Positions 1 through 13,810 are shown, counted from the stretch's first letter. The stretch: 64,000 nt of DNA from Enterococcus innesii (GCA_018982785.1 JAHHEN010000003.1:310001-374000); one strand, 5' to 3'. The notes: generated by a model not told the origin, from the sequence alone. A program made the numbers and translations.

Positions 1-1
1 A

Positions 2-940
2 GTTCGCGGGATGTATAATGGTGACCGTGCTAGAAAACAAATGTTAGTGGATTATGGCTTCCGTTTGCCTTCTGCACTGGATAACCGTCCGTTACGCTTG
101 GAAGAATTTGAGAAGCATGTCAATCAAATCGTCTATGTTTCAGCAACACCTGGACCATATGAATACGATCAAACCGATACTGTCATTCAACAAATCATTC
201 GTCCGACTGGTCTGTTAGATCCGGTGATCGAAGTACGACCGATCATGGGTCAAATCGATGATCTCGTGGGAGAAATTAATGAGCGCGTTGAGCGAAACGA
301 ACGGGTCTTTGTTACGACCTTGACGAAAAAAATGTCAGAAGATTTGACGGATTACTTCAAAGAATTAGGAATCAAAGTCAAGTATTTACACAGTGATATC
401 AAAACGTTGGAACGAACAGAAATCATTCGCGATCTACGTCTCGGTGAATTTGATGTACTAGTGGGGATCAACTTGCTACGGGAAGGTCTTGACGTACCGG
501 AAGTTTCTCTGGTTGCGATTCTTGATGCCGATAAAGAAGGTTTCCTACGAAGCGAACGTTCATTAGTCCAAACTATTGGACGGGCAGCTCGTAACTCAGA
601 AGGAAAAGTAATCATGTACGCCGATAAAATGACGGATTCGATGCAGCGAGCAATCGATGAAACAGCCAGACGCCGTGGTATTCAAGAAGCGTACAATAAA
701 GAACATGGGATCGTACCGAAAACTATTATCAAAGAGATTCGCGATCTGATTGCGATCACGAAAGTGGCGGAAGAGACCGGTGAATACACTACGACATCTT
801 ATGAAGAACTAAGTCGTGAAGAAAAAGCAACCTTGTTGCTGAAATTAGAAAAAGAAATGAAAGATGCTGCAAAAGCATTGGATTTTGAAACGGCTGCTAC
901 CTTAAGAGATACTATTCTTGAGCTGAAGGCTGCTGATTAG
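2..940 (+). CDS. uvrB: Excinuclease ABC subunit B, C-terminal part (truncated by window edge)
   Basis: This is the C-terminal half (about 313 residues) of the damage-verifying helicase-like subunit of UvrABC nucleotide excision repair; the reading frame is open from base 2, so the gene starts before the window. Visible are the [10 protein letters not shown] block, the helicase C-terminal core ([20 protein letters not shown], then the arginine-rich TIGRAARN motif VI) and a C-terminal UVR domain (about the last 45 residues, [23 protein letters not shown]) that contacts UvrC. It ends 13 bases before the uvrA start, behind an AAGGAG ribosome site, the standard uvrB-uvrA operon order. No frame break is seen in this part. 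Confidence 0.97.
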   Translation, partial: VRGMYNGDRARKQMLVDYGFRLPSALDNRPLRLEEFEKHVNQIVYVSATPGPYEYDQTDTVIQQIIRPTGLLDPVIEVRPIMGQIDDLVGEINERVERNERVFVTTLTKKMSEDLTDYFKELGIKVKYLHSDIKTLERTEIIRDLRLGEFDVLVGINLLREGLDVPEVSLVAILDADKEGFLRSERSLVQTIGRAARNSEGKVIMYADKMTDSMQRAIDETARRRGIQEAYNKEHGIVPKTIIKEIRDLIAITKVAEETGEYTTTSYEELSREEKATLLLKLEKEMKDAAKALDFETAATLRDTILELKAAD

Positions 941-953
941 AAGGAGAAACAAT

Positions 954-3769
954 ATGGCAAATGATAAAATTGTGATCCATGGGGCACGGGCCCATAATTT
1001 AAAAAATATCGATGTGACGATTCCCAGAGACCAGCTCGTGGTTGTAACTGGTCTTTCGGGTTCAGGGAAAAGCTCCTTAGCATTTGATACATTGTATGCC
1101 GAAGGACAGCGCCGATATGTCGAAAGTCTATCGGCGTATGCCCGTCAGTTTTTAGGGCAAATGGATAAACCCGACGTAGATAGCATTGATGGACTTAGTC
1201 CAGCGATTTCTATCGATCAAAAAACCACCAGCAAGAACCCGCGATCAACAGTAGGAACGGTTACTGAAATCAATGATTATCTGCGGCTTCTTTACGCCAG
1301 AATCGGTCACCCGATTTGTCCCAATGATCATATTGAGATTACTAGTCAGTCGGTTGAGCAGATGGTGGATGAAGTTTTGGCATTACCAGAACGCACCAAG
1401 ATCCAATTGTTGGCACCGATCGTTTATCAAAAGAAAGGGCAGCACAAAAAAGTCTTCGAACGTATCCAAAGAGAAGGTTATGTTCGGATGCGGGTGGATG
1501 GCGAAGTCTATGATGTCTCCGAAGCGCCTGAATTAGAAAAAATAAAAAGCATGATATTGCCATCATCATTGACCGAATCGTTGTAAAGGAAGGCATCCGT
1601 TCTCGTCTGTTTGATTCCTTTGAAGCAGCATTACGTTTAGCGGATGGCTATGCGGTAGTCGATGTGATTGGTCAAGAAGAGATGCTTTTCAGTGAACATT
1701 ATTCTTGTCCGTATTGTGGCTTTACAGTTGGGGAATTAGAACCACGGCTCTTTTCATTCAATGCGCCTTTTGGTGCTTGTCCAGACTGTGATGGTCTTGG
1801 TGTGAAGCTCGAAGTCGATGTAGACTTAGTGATTCCCGATCAAACCAAAACCTTACGTGAAGGTGCCATATTGCCATGGAACCCAATCAGTTCTCAATAT
1901 TATCCGCAAATGCTAGAACAGGCTTGCCAAGAATTCAATATCGATATGGACACACCCTTTGAAGAACTGCCAGAAGAACACAAAGACATTATTTTAAATG
2001 GTTCGAATGGAGAAATTTTCCATTTCCATTATGAGAATGATTTTGGTGGGGTACGTGATGTTGAGGTCGCTTTTGAAGGGATCTTACCAAATATCAAACG
2101 CCGTTATCATGAAACCAATTCTGATTTTACCCGGGATCAAATGCGTCTGTACATGACGGAATTGACTTGTAAAACTTGTCATGGCTATCGTTTGAACCCT
2201 CAAGCGCTGTGCGTGCAAGTCAACGGGAAGCACATTGGTGAAATGAGTGAGATGGCCATCAACAATGCCTTGAACTTTGTCGAAGAATTGAAACTAACGG
2301 AACAAGAGCAAATGATCGCACGTCCCATTGTGAAAGAAGTCGATGATCGTTTAAGCTTCTTAAAAAATGTCGGATTGGACTATTTGACCTTGAGCCGTGC
2401 GTCAGGCACGCTCTCTGGTGGCGAAGCGCAACGGATTCGTTTGGCAACACAAATCGGCTCCAATTTGTCTGGAGTACTTTACATTCTTGATGAGCCATCG
2501 ATCGGTCTTCACCAACGAGACAACGATCGCTTGCTCGATTCATTACGGAAAATGCGTGATCTTGGGAATACCCTGATTGTCGTTGAGCATGATGAAGACA
2601 CGATGCGGGCAGCGGACTACTTGATTGATGTTGGTCCAGGTGCGGGACACGCAGGCGGTGAGATCGTGGCTGCCGGTACTCCAGATGAAGTTGCAGCCAA
2701 TGCGTCTTCTTTAACAGGCCAATACTTATCTGGAAAACGACAAATCCCAACACCGGCAGAACGCCGCAAAGGCAATGGTGAAAAGATTCGTGTGACCGGT
2801 GCTTCTGAGAATAACTTGAAAAACATTTCAGTCGATTTTCCACTAGGAAAGTTCGTCGCAGTTACAGGGGTCTCTGGCTCTGGTAAATCAACATTAGTCA
2901 ATGAAATTTTGAAAAAAGCGTTAGCGCAAAAAATCAATCGGAATTCGAACAAACCTGGTCGCTTTAAAACCATTACTGGTTATGAAGCTATCGAGAAATT
3001 GATCGATATCGATCAAAGCCCTATCGGTCGGACACCTCGAAGCAATCCGGCAACATATACCAGTGTCTTTGATGACATTCGTGATTTATTTGCTAAAACC
3101 AATGAGGCGAAAGTCCGTGGTTATAAAAAAGGCCGCTTTAGTTTTAATGTAAAAGGTGGACGCTGTGAAGCATGTAAAGGGGACGGAATTATCAAGATCG
3201 AGATGCACTTCTTACCTGATGTCTACGTACCTTGTGAGGTTTGTCATGGCAAACGTTATAACTCAGAAACCTTAGAAGTTCATTACAAAGGAAAAAATAT
3301 TTCTGAGATCTTAGATATGACCGTGGAAGATGCAGTGGAATTTTTCCAACATATTCCAAAAATCCATCGGAAATTGCAAACGATCGTTGATGTCGGTTTA
3401 GGTTATGTCACGATGGGACAACCAGCTACTACTTTGTCTGGTGGGGAAGCGCAACGGATGAAACTTGCAAGTGAACTGCACAAAAATTCCAATGGTAAGA
3501 GTTTTTATATCTTAGATGAACCGACAACAGGTCTGCATACGGATGATATTGCCCGTTTGTTGAAAGTCTTGGAACGGTTTGTTGACGCTGGCAATACTGT
3601 TTTAGTGATCGAACACAACTTGGATGTCATCAAATCAGCGGATCATGTGATTGACCTAGGTCCAGAAGGTGGCGAAGGCGGTGGAACGATCATTGCAACT
3701 GGTACACCAGAAGAAATTGCTGCCGTACCAGAAAGCTATACCGGTCATTATTTGAAAAAAGTCCTATGA
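954..3769 (+). CDS. uvrA: Excinuclease ABC subunit A (frame break near 1544-1548)
   Basis: UvrA is the DNA-damage sensor ATPase of nucleotide excision repair and works as a dimer with UvrB. The first part shows the Walker A motif GLSGSGKSS and the second part has two ABC signatures (LSGGEAQR), a second Walker A (GVSGSGKST), and zinc-binding Cys pairs (CPYC/CPDC and CEAC/CEVC). The frame from 954 stops at 1586, while the rest reads in another frame from about 1550. Adding one A to the A5 run at 1544-1548 restores the expected text after ELEKIK ([16 protein letters not shown]) and gives about 938 residues, the normal family length. I treat this as a sequence error in an intact gene. Confidence 0.95.
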
Positions 3770-3865
3770 TCAAGAGGGAAAGCTTCCACTTTTTTACTTA
3801 TCTGTCAATAGGTTTCGCTAAAGTTTAAGGAAGCCTGAAATATCTGTAAATTTCATGATAAAGGC

Positions 3866-3893
3866 TTGAAATCAAAAATTTATTTGATAGAAT
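3866..3893 (+). promoter_or_regulatory. Predicted sigma-A promoter of the leader RNA
   Basis: TTGAAA at 3866-3871 and TAGAAT at 3888-3893 with a 16-base spacer. Transcription would start near 3900 and run into the terminator at 3961-3996, about 80 bases before the ligase gene. Confidence 0.5.
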
Positions 3894-3897
3894 AGCA

Positions 3898-3996
3898 ATA
3901 GGTATACGTATATTCGCATTGAATAAACTGCCTATAAGTTCTATCCGTTCAAAGTGGGAGAAAGCAATCAAAGATAGATACTTTGATTGCTTTTTT
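3898..3996 (+). ncRNA. Putative independent leader or small RNA ahead of the D-Asp ligase gene
   Basis: About 100 bases lie between a promoter and a strong intrinsic terminator, with no open reading frame of note. An ATAGG/CCTAT pair (3898-3902 with 3931-3935) could close an upper domain, and TCTATC at 3940-3945 is complementary to GATAGA at 3973-3978 in the terminator stem end and loop, so an alternative fold is possible. I do not recognise a known riboswitch class (no T-box, purine, preQ1, SAM or glycine signature). It may be a regulatory leader of the downstream cell-wall genes or a free small RNA, because a second promoter follows the terminator. Confidence 0.35.
3961..3996 (+). terminator. 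Intrinsic terminator inside the leader region
   Basis: GCAATCAAAG (3964-3973) pairs perfectly with CTTTGATTGC (3981-3990) across a 7-base loop, flanked by AAA and followed by six T. It lies downstream of the 3866 promoter and upstream of the ligase gene. Confidence 0.85.
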
Positions 3997-4010
3997 CTTT
4001 GTGGTATGAT
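3983..4010 (+). promoter_or_regulatory. Predicted second promoter for the D-Asp ligase operon
   Basis: TTGATT at 3983-3988, embedded in the 3' arm of the preceding terminator, and TATGAT at 4005-4010, spacer 16. It would allow the ligase to be transcribed even when the leader terminates. Confidence 0.4.
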
Positions 4011-4077
4011 AATGCTATTGTAATTAAACGAAACGAGAGCGGTCGTTTTTCGTATTCAAAAGAGAGAGTGATTTTTG

Positions 4078-5331
4078 ATGAGTCAGGAAAATTTTCTTCC
4101 CATATTATTAGGAAGCGATATGAATGTTTATGGTATGGCCAGAGCATTCCACGAAGCTTATGGCATTCAATCAGTTGCCTATGCTGGTGCGGAACTTGCG
4201 CCAACCCGCTTTAGTAAAATTGTAAAAATCAATCAAGTGGAAGGTTTTGACCATGATCCCGGATTCACTGAGACGCTGATCGAGTTAGGGAAAAACACTT
4301 ACAACGATCCTACAATGAAGTATTTGTTGATTCCTTGCGGCGATGGCTATGCGGAACTGTTGGCAAAACATAAAGAAGAATTGCAACCTTATTATACCTT
4401 TATCGCCAATGATTATTCCTTATTAAAACGGTTGATCAATAAAGTAAGTTTTTACGAAGTTTGCGAGGAGTATGGTTTGCCTTATCCAAAGACGTTCATT
4501 TTAACGCCTGAACTGTTGACGGAAGGAACGTTTAAAGGAGAGCTGCCGTTTGATTTTCCTGTAGCCTTGAAACCTGCAAATAGTGTCGCGTGGCTTTCGG
4601 TTGATTTTGAAGGTCGCAAAAAAGCTTTCATCATTGATGATCGAGCAGAATTTGAAGAAATCGTTTCTCGCATTTATCAAGCGGGGTATCAATATGAAAT
4701 GATCGTCCAAGATTTTATCCCTGGTGACGACAGCAACATGCGGGTTTTAAATGCTTATGTTGATGAGAATCATGAAGTTCGCGTGATGGGCTTAGGTCAT
4801 CCGTTACTAGAAGACCCAACCCCAGGTGCTGTTGGGAACTATGTCGTGATTATTCCAGACGAAAATGAGCAAATTTATCAAATGATCCGCAAGTTTCTAA
4901 AAGGGATCGAATATGTTGGATTTGCCAATTTTGACTTGAAATATGATGCACGAGACGGGCAATACAAATTATTTGAAATCAACTTGCGTCAAGGAAGAAG
5001 CAGTTTCTTTATTACCTTAAGCGGATTGAATCTGGCGAAGTTTATCACAGAAGATTTAGTCTTCGATAAACCTTACACAGAAACGGTTTATGGCAAAGCT
5101 GACGCGCCAGAAGCGAAATTATGGTTAGGTGTACCAAAAAACATCTTCTTGACCTATGCAAAAGAAAATCCTGCGAAAGAGCGGGCAAAAAAATTATTAG
5201 CAGAAGATCGTTGGGGAACGACTGTTTTTTACAAAGAAGACTTATCTTTAAAGCGTTGGATTCTATTAAAGAGAATGTTCCATCTGTACAACAAACGATT
5301 CAAAACGTATTTCCATACGAAAGAAGGCTAG
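4078..5331 (+). CDS. asl: D-aspartate ligase for peptidoglycan cross-bridge (ATP-grasp)
   Basis: This ATP-grasp ligase resembles the E. faecium D-aspartate:UDP-MurNAc-pentapeptide ligase (Aslfm), which adds D-Asp to the side-chain amine of L-Lys in cytoplasmic cell-wall precursors. From memory of that protein I recognise the blocks [16 protein letters not shown] near the N terminus, [47 protein letters not shown] and the ATP/Mg site [13 protein letters not shown]. Two ATGs lie next to each other at 4075 and 4078. I chose the second, whose product begins MSQENF and sits behind AGAGAGTG; the site is weak. The next gene is aspartate racemase, which makes the substrate D-Asp, so the pair forms a small dedicated operon. 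About 417 residues, intact. Confidence 0.88.
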   Translation: MSQENFLPILLGSDMNVYGMARAFHEAYGIQSVAYAGAELAPTRFSKIVKINQVEGFDHDPGFTETLIELGKNTYNDPTMKYLLIPCGDGYAELLAKHKEELQPYYTFIANDYSLLKRLINKVSFYEVCEEYGLPYPKTFILTPELLTEGTFKGELPFDFPVALKPANSVAWLSVDFEGRKKAFIIDDRAEFEEIVSRIYQAGYQYEMIVQDFIPGDDSNMRVLNAYVDENHEVRVMGLGHPLLEDPTPGAVGNYVVIIPDENEQIYQMIRKFLKGIEYVGFANFDLKYDARDGQYKLFEINLRQGRSSFFITLSGLNLAKFITEDLVFDKPYTETVYGKADAPEAKLWLGVPKNIFLTYAKENPAKERAKKLLAEDRWGTTVFYKEDLSLKRWILLKRMFHLYNKRFKTYFHTKEG

Positions 5332-5334
5332 AAG

Positions 5335-6043
5335 ATGGAGAATTTTTTAGTATTTTAGGCGGCATGGGAACGTTAGCGACGGAAAGTTTTGTTCGCATCT
5401 TAAACCGACGGACGCAGACCCATAAAGACCAAGACTATTTGAACTATGTTTTATTCAATCATGCGACAGTTCCAGATCGGACCGCGTATATTTTAGATAA
5501 TACGTTAGAAAATCCGGTTCCTTATTTAATGGATGATATCGAAAAGCAAAATCTATTAAAACCCAATTTTATTGTACTGACTTGTAACACGGCTCATTAT
5601 TTCTTTGATGATTTACAAGCAGCCACTGAGATTGAGATATTGCATATGCCTCGGGAGGCGGCGAAAGTCGTTTTTGAAAAAGGCGTTACTGGCAAAGTGG
5701 CTTTTCTTGGGACAGAAGGCAGCGTCAAAGCCGGCATCTATGAGAAAGAACTGCGCCAGTTGGGACTTGATGTCTATCTGCCAGAGCCAGCGATCCAAAA
5801 AAGGTCAATACATTGATCTATGATCGAATCAAAGAAAATGATCATCTTGATCAAGGGCTTTACTTTGAGATATTGGAAGAAGTCACCGAACGCATCGGCT
5901 GTGAAAGCGTAGTGCTTGGATGTACCGAGTTGTCCTTGATGGATGAGTTTGTGACTGACAATCCTTATCCAGTCGTGGATGCTCAATCCATATTGGTTGA
6001 TCGGACGATCGAAAAAGCATTGGCAGATCGCCAAGCAATCTAA
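5335..6043 (+). CDS. racD: Aspartate racemase (two frame breaks)
   Basis: This is a cofactor-independent Asp/Glu racemase family member that converts L-Asp to D-Asp for the ligase encoded just upstream. The two catalytic cysteines sit in [10 protein letters not shown] and in [11 protein letters not shown]. The gene is broken twice. From the ATG at 5335 the frame closes after seven codons, but adding one T to the T6 run at 5343-5348 gives [20 protein letters not shown] second missing base in the A6 run at 5797-5802 separates IQK from [12 protein letters not shown]. Both repairs together give about 236 residues, normal for the family. The start overlaps a GAAAGAAGG ribosome site at the end of the ligase gene, consistent with coupling. 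Confidence 0.87.
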
Positions 6044-6053
6044 AGCTGATAGC

Positions 6054-6090
6054 GACGTTAGCGGCATCTTTTGAGCTAACGTCTTTTTTT
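6054..6090 (+). terminator. Intrinsic terminator after the racemase gene
   Basis: GACGTTAGC (6054-6062) pairs with GCTAACGTC (6075-6083), followed by seven T. Confidence 0.9.
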
Positions 6091-6128
6091 ATGCCGGTGT
6101 TCCAATGATACGCCCGGCATGATATAAT
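6091..6128 (+). promoter_or_regulatory. rapZ promoter with overlapping inverted repeat
   Basis: A TATAAT box at 6123-6128 has only a weak -35 (TTCCAA near 6100). The region from 6091 to 6120 carries an inverted repeat, ATGCCGG (6091-6097) and CCGGCAT (6114-6120), covering the -35 area. The repeat could be an operator for an activator or repressor of rapZ-yvcK-whiA. Confidence 0.5.
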
Positions 6129-6156
6129 AGAGTTGTTTCAGAAAGGAGTTTTACCT

Positions 6157-7046
6157 ATGACTGAAGTGGATCATTTAGAATTGGTTATTATTACTGGGAT
6201 GAGCGGAGCCGGCAAAACGGTCGCTATCCAGAGTTTTGAAGATATGGGGTACTTTTGTATCGACAATATGCCCCCAAGCCTGATCCCTAAATTTTGGGAA
6301 CTGATCAAAGAATCAGGGAAAGTGACAAAAATTGCCTTAGTTGTCGATTTGCGCTCTAGATCGTTTTTTGAAGAAATCCAGAGTATGCTGATCGATATTG
6401 AAAATACGAATTTTATCGACACCCGGATGCTCTTTTTAGATGCATCGGACAATGAACTGGTATCAAGATACAAAGAAACGAGAAGAGCTCATCCTTTAGC
6501 GATGGATGGCTTAATTACGGAAGGGATCCGCAAAGAGCGTGCGATCTTGGATGATTTGAAGACTCGTGCCAGTATCGTTATCGACACAACGACGTTAACT
6601 CCAAGGCAACTGAGAGAAAAAATCAATCAAGAGTTTCGGGCTTCCCATGAGACGGGCTTTCGTGTTGAGATCGTATCTTTTGGGTTTAAGTACGGTTTGC
6701 CGATCGATGCTGATATCGTTATGGATGTGCGTTTCTTACCAAATCCTCATTACATTCCTGAGTTGCGTCCTTTAACTGGTAAAGATGAGCCGGTTTATGA
6801 CTACGTTATGTCTTTTCCGGAAACGGAAGAATTCTATCAGCAATTTACTACGCTGTTGCAAACCATCTTGCCAGGGTATGTCAAGGAAGGAAAAGCAGCT
6901 TGACGGTTGCCATTGGTTGTACCGGTGGGCAACACCGTTCGGTTGCTTTATCGGAGCGAATCGGGGCAACTTTGTCTGAAGACTATCGTGTAAATATTAC
7001 CCATCGTGACAAAGATAAGCGTAAAGAGACGGTGAATCGCTCATGA
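6157..7046 (+). CDS. rapZ: RNase adapter / nucleotide-binding protein RapZ (frame break at 6900)
   Basis: RapZ (YvcJ in Bacillus) is an NTP-binding, RNA-binding protein; in enterobacteria it controls glmS small RNAs, in Firmicutes its role is less clear. The N-terminal Walker A is GMSGAGKT, followed by [14 protein letters not shown], typical of the family. The frame stops at 6903, but one extra T at 6900-6901 continues it as [17 protein letters not shown], the conserved C-terminal RNA-binding block, to a stop at 7044-7046 that overlaps the yvcK ATG. About 296 residues after repair. The start at 6157 is set by GAAAGGAG nine bases upstream; a TTG at 6133 would precede that site. It is the first gene of rapZ-yvcK-whiA. 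Confidence 0.93.
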
Positions 7047-8044
7047 AAATGAAAACATACCGGATCAGAAAGCCGAAGATCGTTGTGGTGGGTGGCGGAA
7101 CTGGGTTACCAGTCATTTTAAAAAGTTTACGAAACCAAGGCGTTGACATCACAGCGATCGTTACGGTCGCTGATGATGGTGGCAGCAGCGGCGAAATCCG
7201 CAATTTGGTTTCATCGATTTCACCTCCGGGGGATCTGCGCAATGTTTTGGCGGCTCTATCTGATATGCCGCAACTGTATAACGATATTTTTCAATATCGT
7301 TTTAAAGCAGAAGACAAATTTTTAGCCAATCATGCCCTTGGGAACTTGATTATTGCGGCGATTGCCGAAATGCGCAACAGCACCTACGAAGCCATTCAGA
7401 TTTTATCGAAAATCATGCATATCGACGGACGGGTTTTTCCTTCCTCTGATCTGCCGTTAGTCTTACATGCAGTGTTTAAAGACGGCACTGAAGCTGTAGG
7501 CGAGTCCAAGATCGCGGTCGATCGCAAAACGATCGATCGGGTCTTTGTTCGTAATCAAGAAAATAATGATGAGCCGAAAGCAGCTCGTAAAGTTGTTTCT
7601 TCAATTATGGAGGCAGATATGATCGTCTTGGGTCCTGGTAGTCTCTTTACTAGTATTTTGCCCAATCTCATGATCAGCGAGATTGGCCAAGCAATGTTGG
7701 AAACCCAAGCGGAAACCGTTTATATTTGTAATATTATGACCCAAAAAGGTGAAACCGAACACTTTAGTGATGCCGACCATGTCCGGGTCCTGCATAAGCA
7801 TTTAGGCAAACCCTTTATTGATACGGTGTTAGTTAATACCGAGAAAGTTCCAGAAGGGTATATGGACCCAGAGATTTATGATGAATATCTTGTACAAGTG
7901 AAACACGATTTCCAAGGACTGCGAGAAGAAGCCAGCCGTGTCATTTCAGCTGACTTTCTGGAGCTTAGAGATGGCGGAGTTTTTCATGATGGAGATAAAG
8001 TGATTGAAGAACTTCTACGTATCGTTTACGGGGCCAAAATCTAA
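7043..8044 (+). CDS. yvcK: Gluconeogenesis factor / morphogenesis protein YvcK
   Basis: YvcK is a UDP-GlcNAc-binding CofD-like protein needed for growth on gluconeogenic carbon sources and for correct cell shape in Bacillus, where it affects PBP1 placement. The N-terminal signature [17 protein letters not shown] and [11 protein letters not shown] are typical, and [15 protein letters not shown] occurs about two thirds along. Length 333 residues is slightly longer than Bacillus YvcK. The ATG overlaps the rapZ stop (ATGA), so translation is probably coupled. Membership in rapZ-yvcK-whiA is conserved across Firmicutes. Confidence 0.95.
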   Translation: MKMKTYRIRKPKIVVVGGGTGLPVILKSLRNQGVDITAIVTVADDGGSSGEIRNLVSSISPPGDLRNVLAALSDMPQLYNDIFQYRFKAEDKFLANHALGNLIIAAIAEMRNSTYEAIQILSKIMHIDGRVFPSSDLPLVLHAVFKDGTEAVGESKIAVDRKTIDRVFVRNQENNDEPKAARKVVSSIMEADMIVLGPGSLFTSILPNLMISEIGQAMLETQAETVYICNIMTQKGETEHFSDADHVRVLHKHLGKPFIDTVLVNTEKVPEGYMDPEIYDEYLVQVKHDFQGLREEASRVISADFLELRDGGVFHDGDKVIEELLRIVYGAKI

Positions 8045-8062
8045 GAAAGGAGGGATTTTTTT

Positions 8063-8998
8063 ATGTCCTTTGCAGCAGAAGTGAAAAAAGAATTGACTGC
8101 ATTAGAAGTTCATCGCGAACATGCCAAGGCAGAATTGGCAGCTTTGATTCGGATGAATGGGTCATTAAGTATCAACAACCAGCAATTTGTTTTAAACGTT
8201 CAAACAGAAAACGCGGCGATTGCCAGACGCATCTATTCTTTACTAAAAGATCATTACGACGTGCGCAGCGAATTGCTGGTCCGTCGCAAAATGAAATTAA
8301 AAAAGAACAACGTCTACATCGTTCGTTTGAAACAAGAGACAAAGCGCGTGCTTTTGGACTTAGATATCATGGACGGGCTGATGTTTCAAAGCCATGTTTC
8401 TGATGAGATCATGGGCAATACTCAAAAAATGCGTTCCTATTTACGAGGAGCTTTTATGGCATCTGGATCGATCAATAATCCAGAAACCAGCCGCTATCAC
8501 TTAGAGATCTATTCCATCTACGAGGAGCATAACCAAGATATTTGCGATATGCTAAACGCATATGGCTTGAATGCCCGTGCATTAGAGCGTAGAAACGGGT
8601 ATATCTCTTACTTGAAAGGCGCTGAGAAAATCGCTGATTTTTTGACCCTGATCGGTGCCACCAATTCCATGTTGAAATTTGAGGACGTGCGGATCGTGCG
8701 GGATATGCGTAACTCAGTCAACCGCTTGGTGAATTGTGAAACCGCCAATATGAACAAAACGATCGACGCTGCTTCGAAGCAGATCGACAATATTGAATTT
8801 ATTCAAGATCGAGTTGGCTTGCAAGCTTTACCTGAAAAGCTGCAAGAAATCGCCGAATTACGTCTGGAACATCCCGAGGTCAGCTTGAAAGAACTAGGAG
8901 AAATGATTCCATCAGGAGCGATCTCGAAATCAGGGATCAATCATCGTATTCGCAAAATCAATGAATTTGCGGATCATTTGCGTGAACAAGTCAGTTAA
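8063..8998 (+). CDS. whiA: DNA-binding protein WhiA
   Basis: WhiA has an N-terminal domain with a LAGLIDADG endonuclease-like fold (about residues 1-215, catalytically dead in the family) and a C-terminal helix-turn-helix ([26 protein letters not shown]). In Bacillus it is a nucleoid-associated protein that influences division and chromosome segregation; in actinomycetes it is a sporulation regulator. The 311-residue length is normal. A strong AAAGGAGG site precedes the ATG, 18 bases after yvcK. The gene ends just ahead of a bidirectional terminator shared with the next, convergent gene. Confidence 0.95.
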   Translation: MSFAAEVKKELTALEVHREHAKAELAALIRMNGSLSINNQQFVLNVQTENAAIARRIYSLLKDHYDVRSELLVRRKMKLKKNNVYIVRLKQETKRVLLDLDIMDGLMFQSHVSDEIMGNTQKMRSYLRGAFMASGSINNPETSRYHLEIYSIYEEHNQDICDMLNAYGLNARALERRNGYISYLKGAEKIADFLTLIGATNSMLKFEDVRIVRDMRNSVNRLVNCETANMNKTIDAASKQIDNIEFIQDRVGLQALPEKLQEIAELRLEHPEVSLKELGEMIPSGAISKSGINHRIRKINEFADHLREQVS

Positions 8999-9025
8999 TC
9001 TAAGTAGTGAATGAAATCAAAAAAG

Positions 9026-9078
9026 CAGGAGCTTGCATTTGACATGGATTTTAGTGTCAAATCAGCTCCTGTTTTTTT
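9026..9078. terminator. Bidirectional terminator between whiA and the DsbA-like gene
   Basis: CAGGAGCT (9026-9033) and ATTTGACA (9037-9044) pair with TGTCAAAT (9055-9062) and AGCTCCTG (9064-9071), with A-rich flank on the left and seven T on the right, so both convergent genes can use it. Confidence 0.9.
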
Positions 9079-9086
9079 GTTAGAGG

Positions 9087-9602
9087 TTATTCATTGATCA
9101 ATGCAGTTAATTCTTCAGCAGAGATCGATTCATCAAAAATGTGCCCACCTAAGATAATCGTTGGCACAAATTGAATGTTGGCGTTTTTCGCTTCTTCCAC
9201 AATTTCTCCGGCGATCGCAGGATGGTTTTGTTCAGCTAGCCCTAAGGTATTTTTCGCATATTCTGCCACTTCAGGTAAAGACAAATGACCCCATTCGTCT
9301 TGTGTTTGATAAATTTTTGTGATCTCAGCGATCGTTGCTTGTGGGTCTGTACTAGAAACAAAGCGGTGCATCACATTGCCTCGTTGCAAGGATTCTTTTT
9401 CTTTGTCAAATAATTTGATGACACGGCGTAGTTTCCCAGCTGCGACAGCTTCACTTAAGATCGGTAACGATTCCTCAAACCATTGCCGACAATAAGGACA
9501 GCGCAAATTCATAAATTCTACGATTGGTTTTGCAGACGGGTCTCCGATATGTATCCCTGTTACCGCATTTGTTTCTTGTGCTTTGATAATTGAAATATCC
9601 AT
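9087..9602 (-). CDS. DsbA-family thioredoxin-fold protein, cytoplasmic
   Basis: This 171-residue protein has a CPYC redox motif at residues 35-38 after a beta strand (PIVEFMNLR), a helical insertion in the middle and a FVPTIILGG segment near the C terminus that supplies the cis-proline loop of thioredoxin folds. No signal peptide or lipobox is present, so it probably acts in the cytoplasm as a disulfide reductase or isomerase. Related small proteins occur in lactobacilli and enterococci as 'DsbA family protein'. The start is backed by AAAGGAGG on the minus strand. It is divergent from the large pyruvate oxidoreductase, an enzyme sensitive to oxygen; a functional link to redox stress is only inference. 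Confidence 0.85.
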   Translation of the reverse strand: MDISIIKAQETNAVTGIHIGDPSAKPIVEFMNLRCPYCRQWFEESLPILSEAVAAGKLRRVIKLFDKEKESLQRGNVMHRFVSSTDPQATIAEITKIYQTQDEWGHLSLPEVAEYAKNTLGLAEQNHPAIAGEIVEEAKNANIQFVPTIILGGHIFDESISAEELTALINE

Positions 9603-9713
9603 TTAAATTCCTCCTTTTTCTCTTAGTTTACCGAAGTTTCTATTGAAAGAAAAGCCACAGGTCTTTTCATCAAACTCTGTGAAATGAGAGCAAAAAAGAG
9701 CGAGAATCTATGT

Positions 9714-9730
9714 ATTTCGTTTCACGAAAT
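9714..9730. promoter_or_regulatory. 17-base palindrome in the divergent intergenic region
   Basis: ATTTCGT (9714-9720) and ACGAAAT (9724-9730) are perfect inverted repeats around TTC. The site lies between the divergent DsbA-like and pyruvate oxidoreductase genes, about 50 bases before the latter's -10 box, a good place for an operator. No regulator is identified. Confidence 0.4.
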
Positions 9731-9776
9731 TAACAGAATTATACTGGGAATGCTTTTATATTCCCTAATTTTCAGC

Positions 9777-9782
9777 TATAAT
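9777..9782 (+). promoter_or_regulatory. Predicted -10 box for the pyruvate oxidoreductase gene
   Basis: Perfect TATAAT with only a weak -35 (TTTATA at 9755-9760), about 48 bases before the start codon; weak -35 suggests help from an activator. Confidence 0.45.
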
Positions 9783-9829
9783 GAATTGTGTTTTATTGTG
9801 CAAAATGATGATTAAAGGAAGTTATATAG

Positions 9830-13538
<3,709 letters not shown>

Positions 13539-13584
13539 GCTAAGTGGTCTTAATCGCTCTTTGAGGAATCAATCGATTGCGGAG

Positions 13585-13638
13585 AAACGACCCTGAAAAA
13601 CGGTTTGTGCTGTTTTTTCAGGGTCGTTTGTTTTTTTT
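13585..13638 (+). terminator. Intrinsic terminator after the pyruvate oxidoreductase gene
   Basis: AAACGACCCTGAAAAA (13585-13600) pairs with TTTTTCAGGGTCGTTT (ending 13629), followed by eight T. The rest of the stretch up to 13839 is AT-rich and carries only the likely cdaA promoter. Confidence 0.92.
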
Positions 13639-13782
13639 CTATGAAATGGGTGCCGATGACTCCTTAGATGAAATATTCGAAGACCTTTGACAAACAATGA
13701 TTTCAGGATAATGGTAAACTAAGTAAAAGAGCTGTTTATTTTTTCAAAACTTTTTCATAAATTTGTTTTTTTTCAAATCTTT

Positions 13783-13810
13783 GAAGAAGTCCTATGTTAT
13801 ACTATTATCT
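13783..13810 (+). promoter_or_regulatory. Likely promoter for cdaA-cdaR-glmM
   Basis: TTGAAG followed after 16 bases by TATTAT, about 30 bases before the cdaA start; an overlapping TATACT gives an alternative -10. The upstream 50 bases are very T-rich. Exact boxes are uncertain. Confidence 0.4.

Noticed and set aside
5121-5334. Long upstream extension of the racemase frame
   Set aside because: It only runs inside the ligase gene in another frame; the true start at 5335 becomes visible once one T is restored.
9783-9815. Rex-type binding site (TTGTG ... TTGTG) before the pyruvate oxidoreductase gene
   Set aside because: The half-sites are direct, not inverted, and do not match the TTGTGA-TCACAA palindrome.
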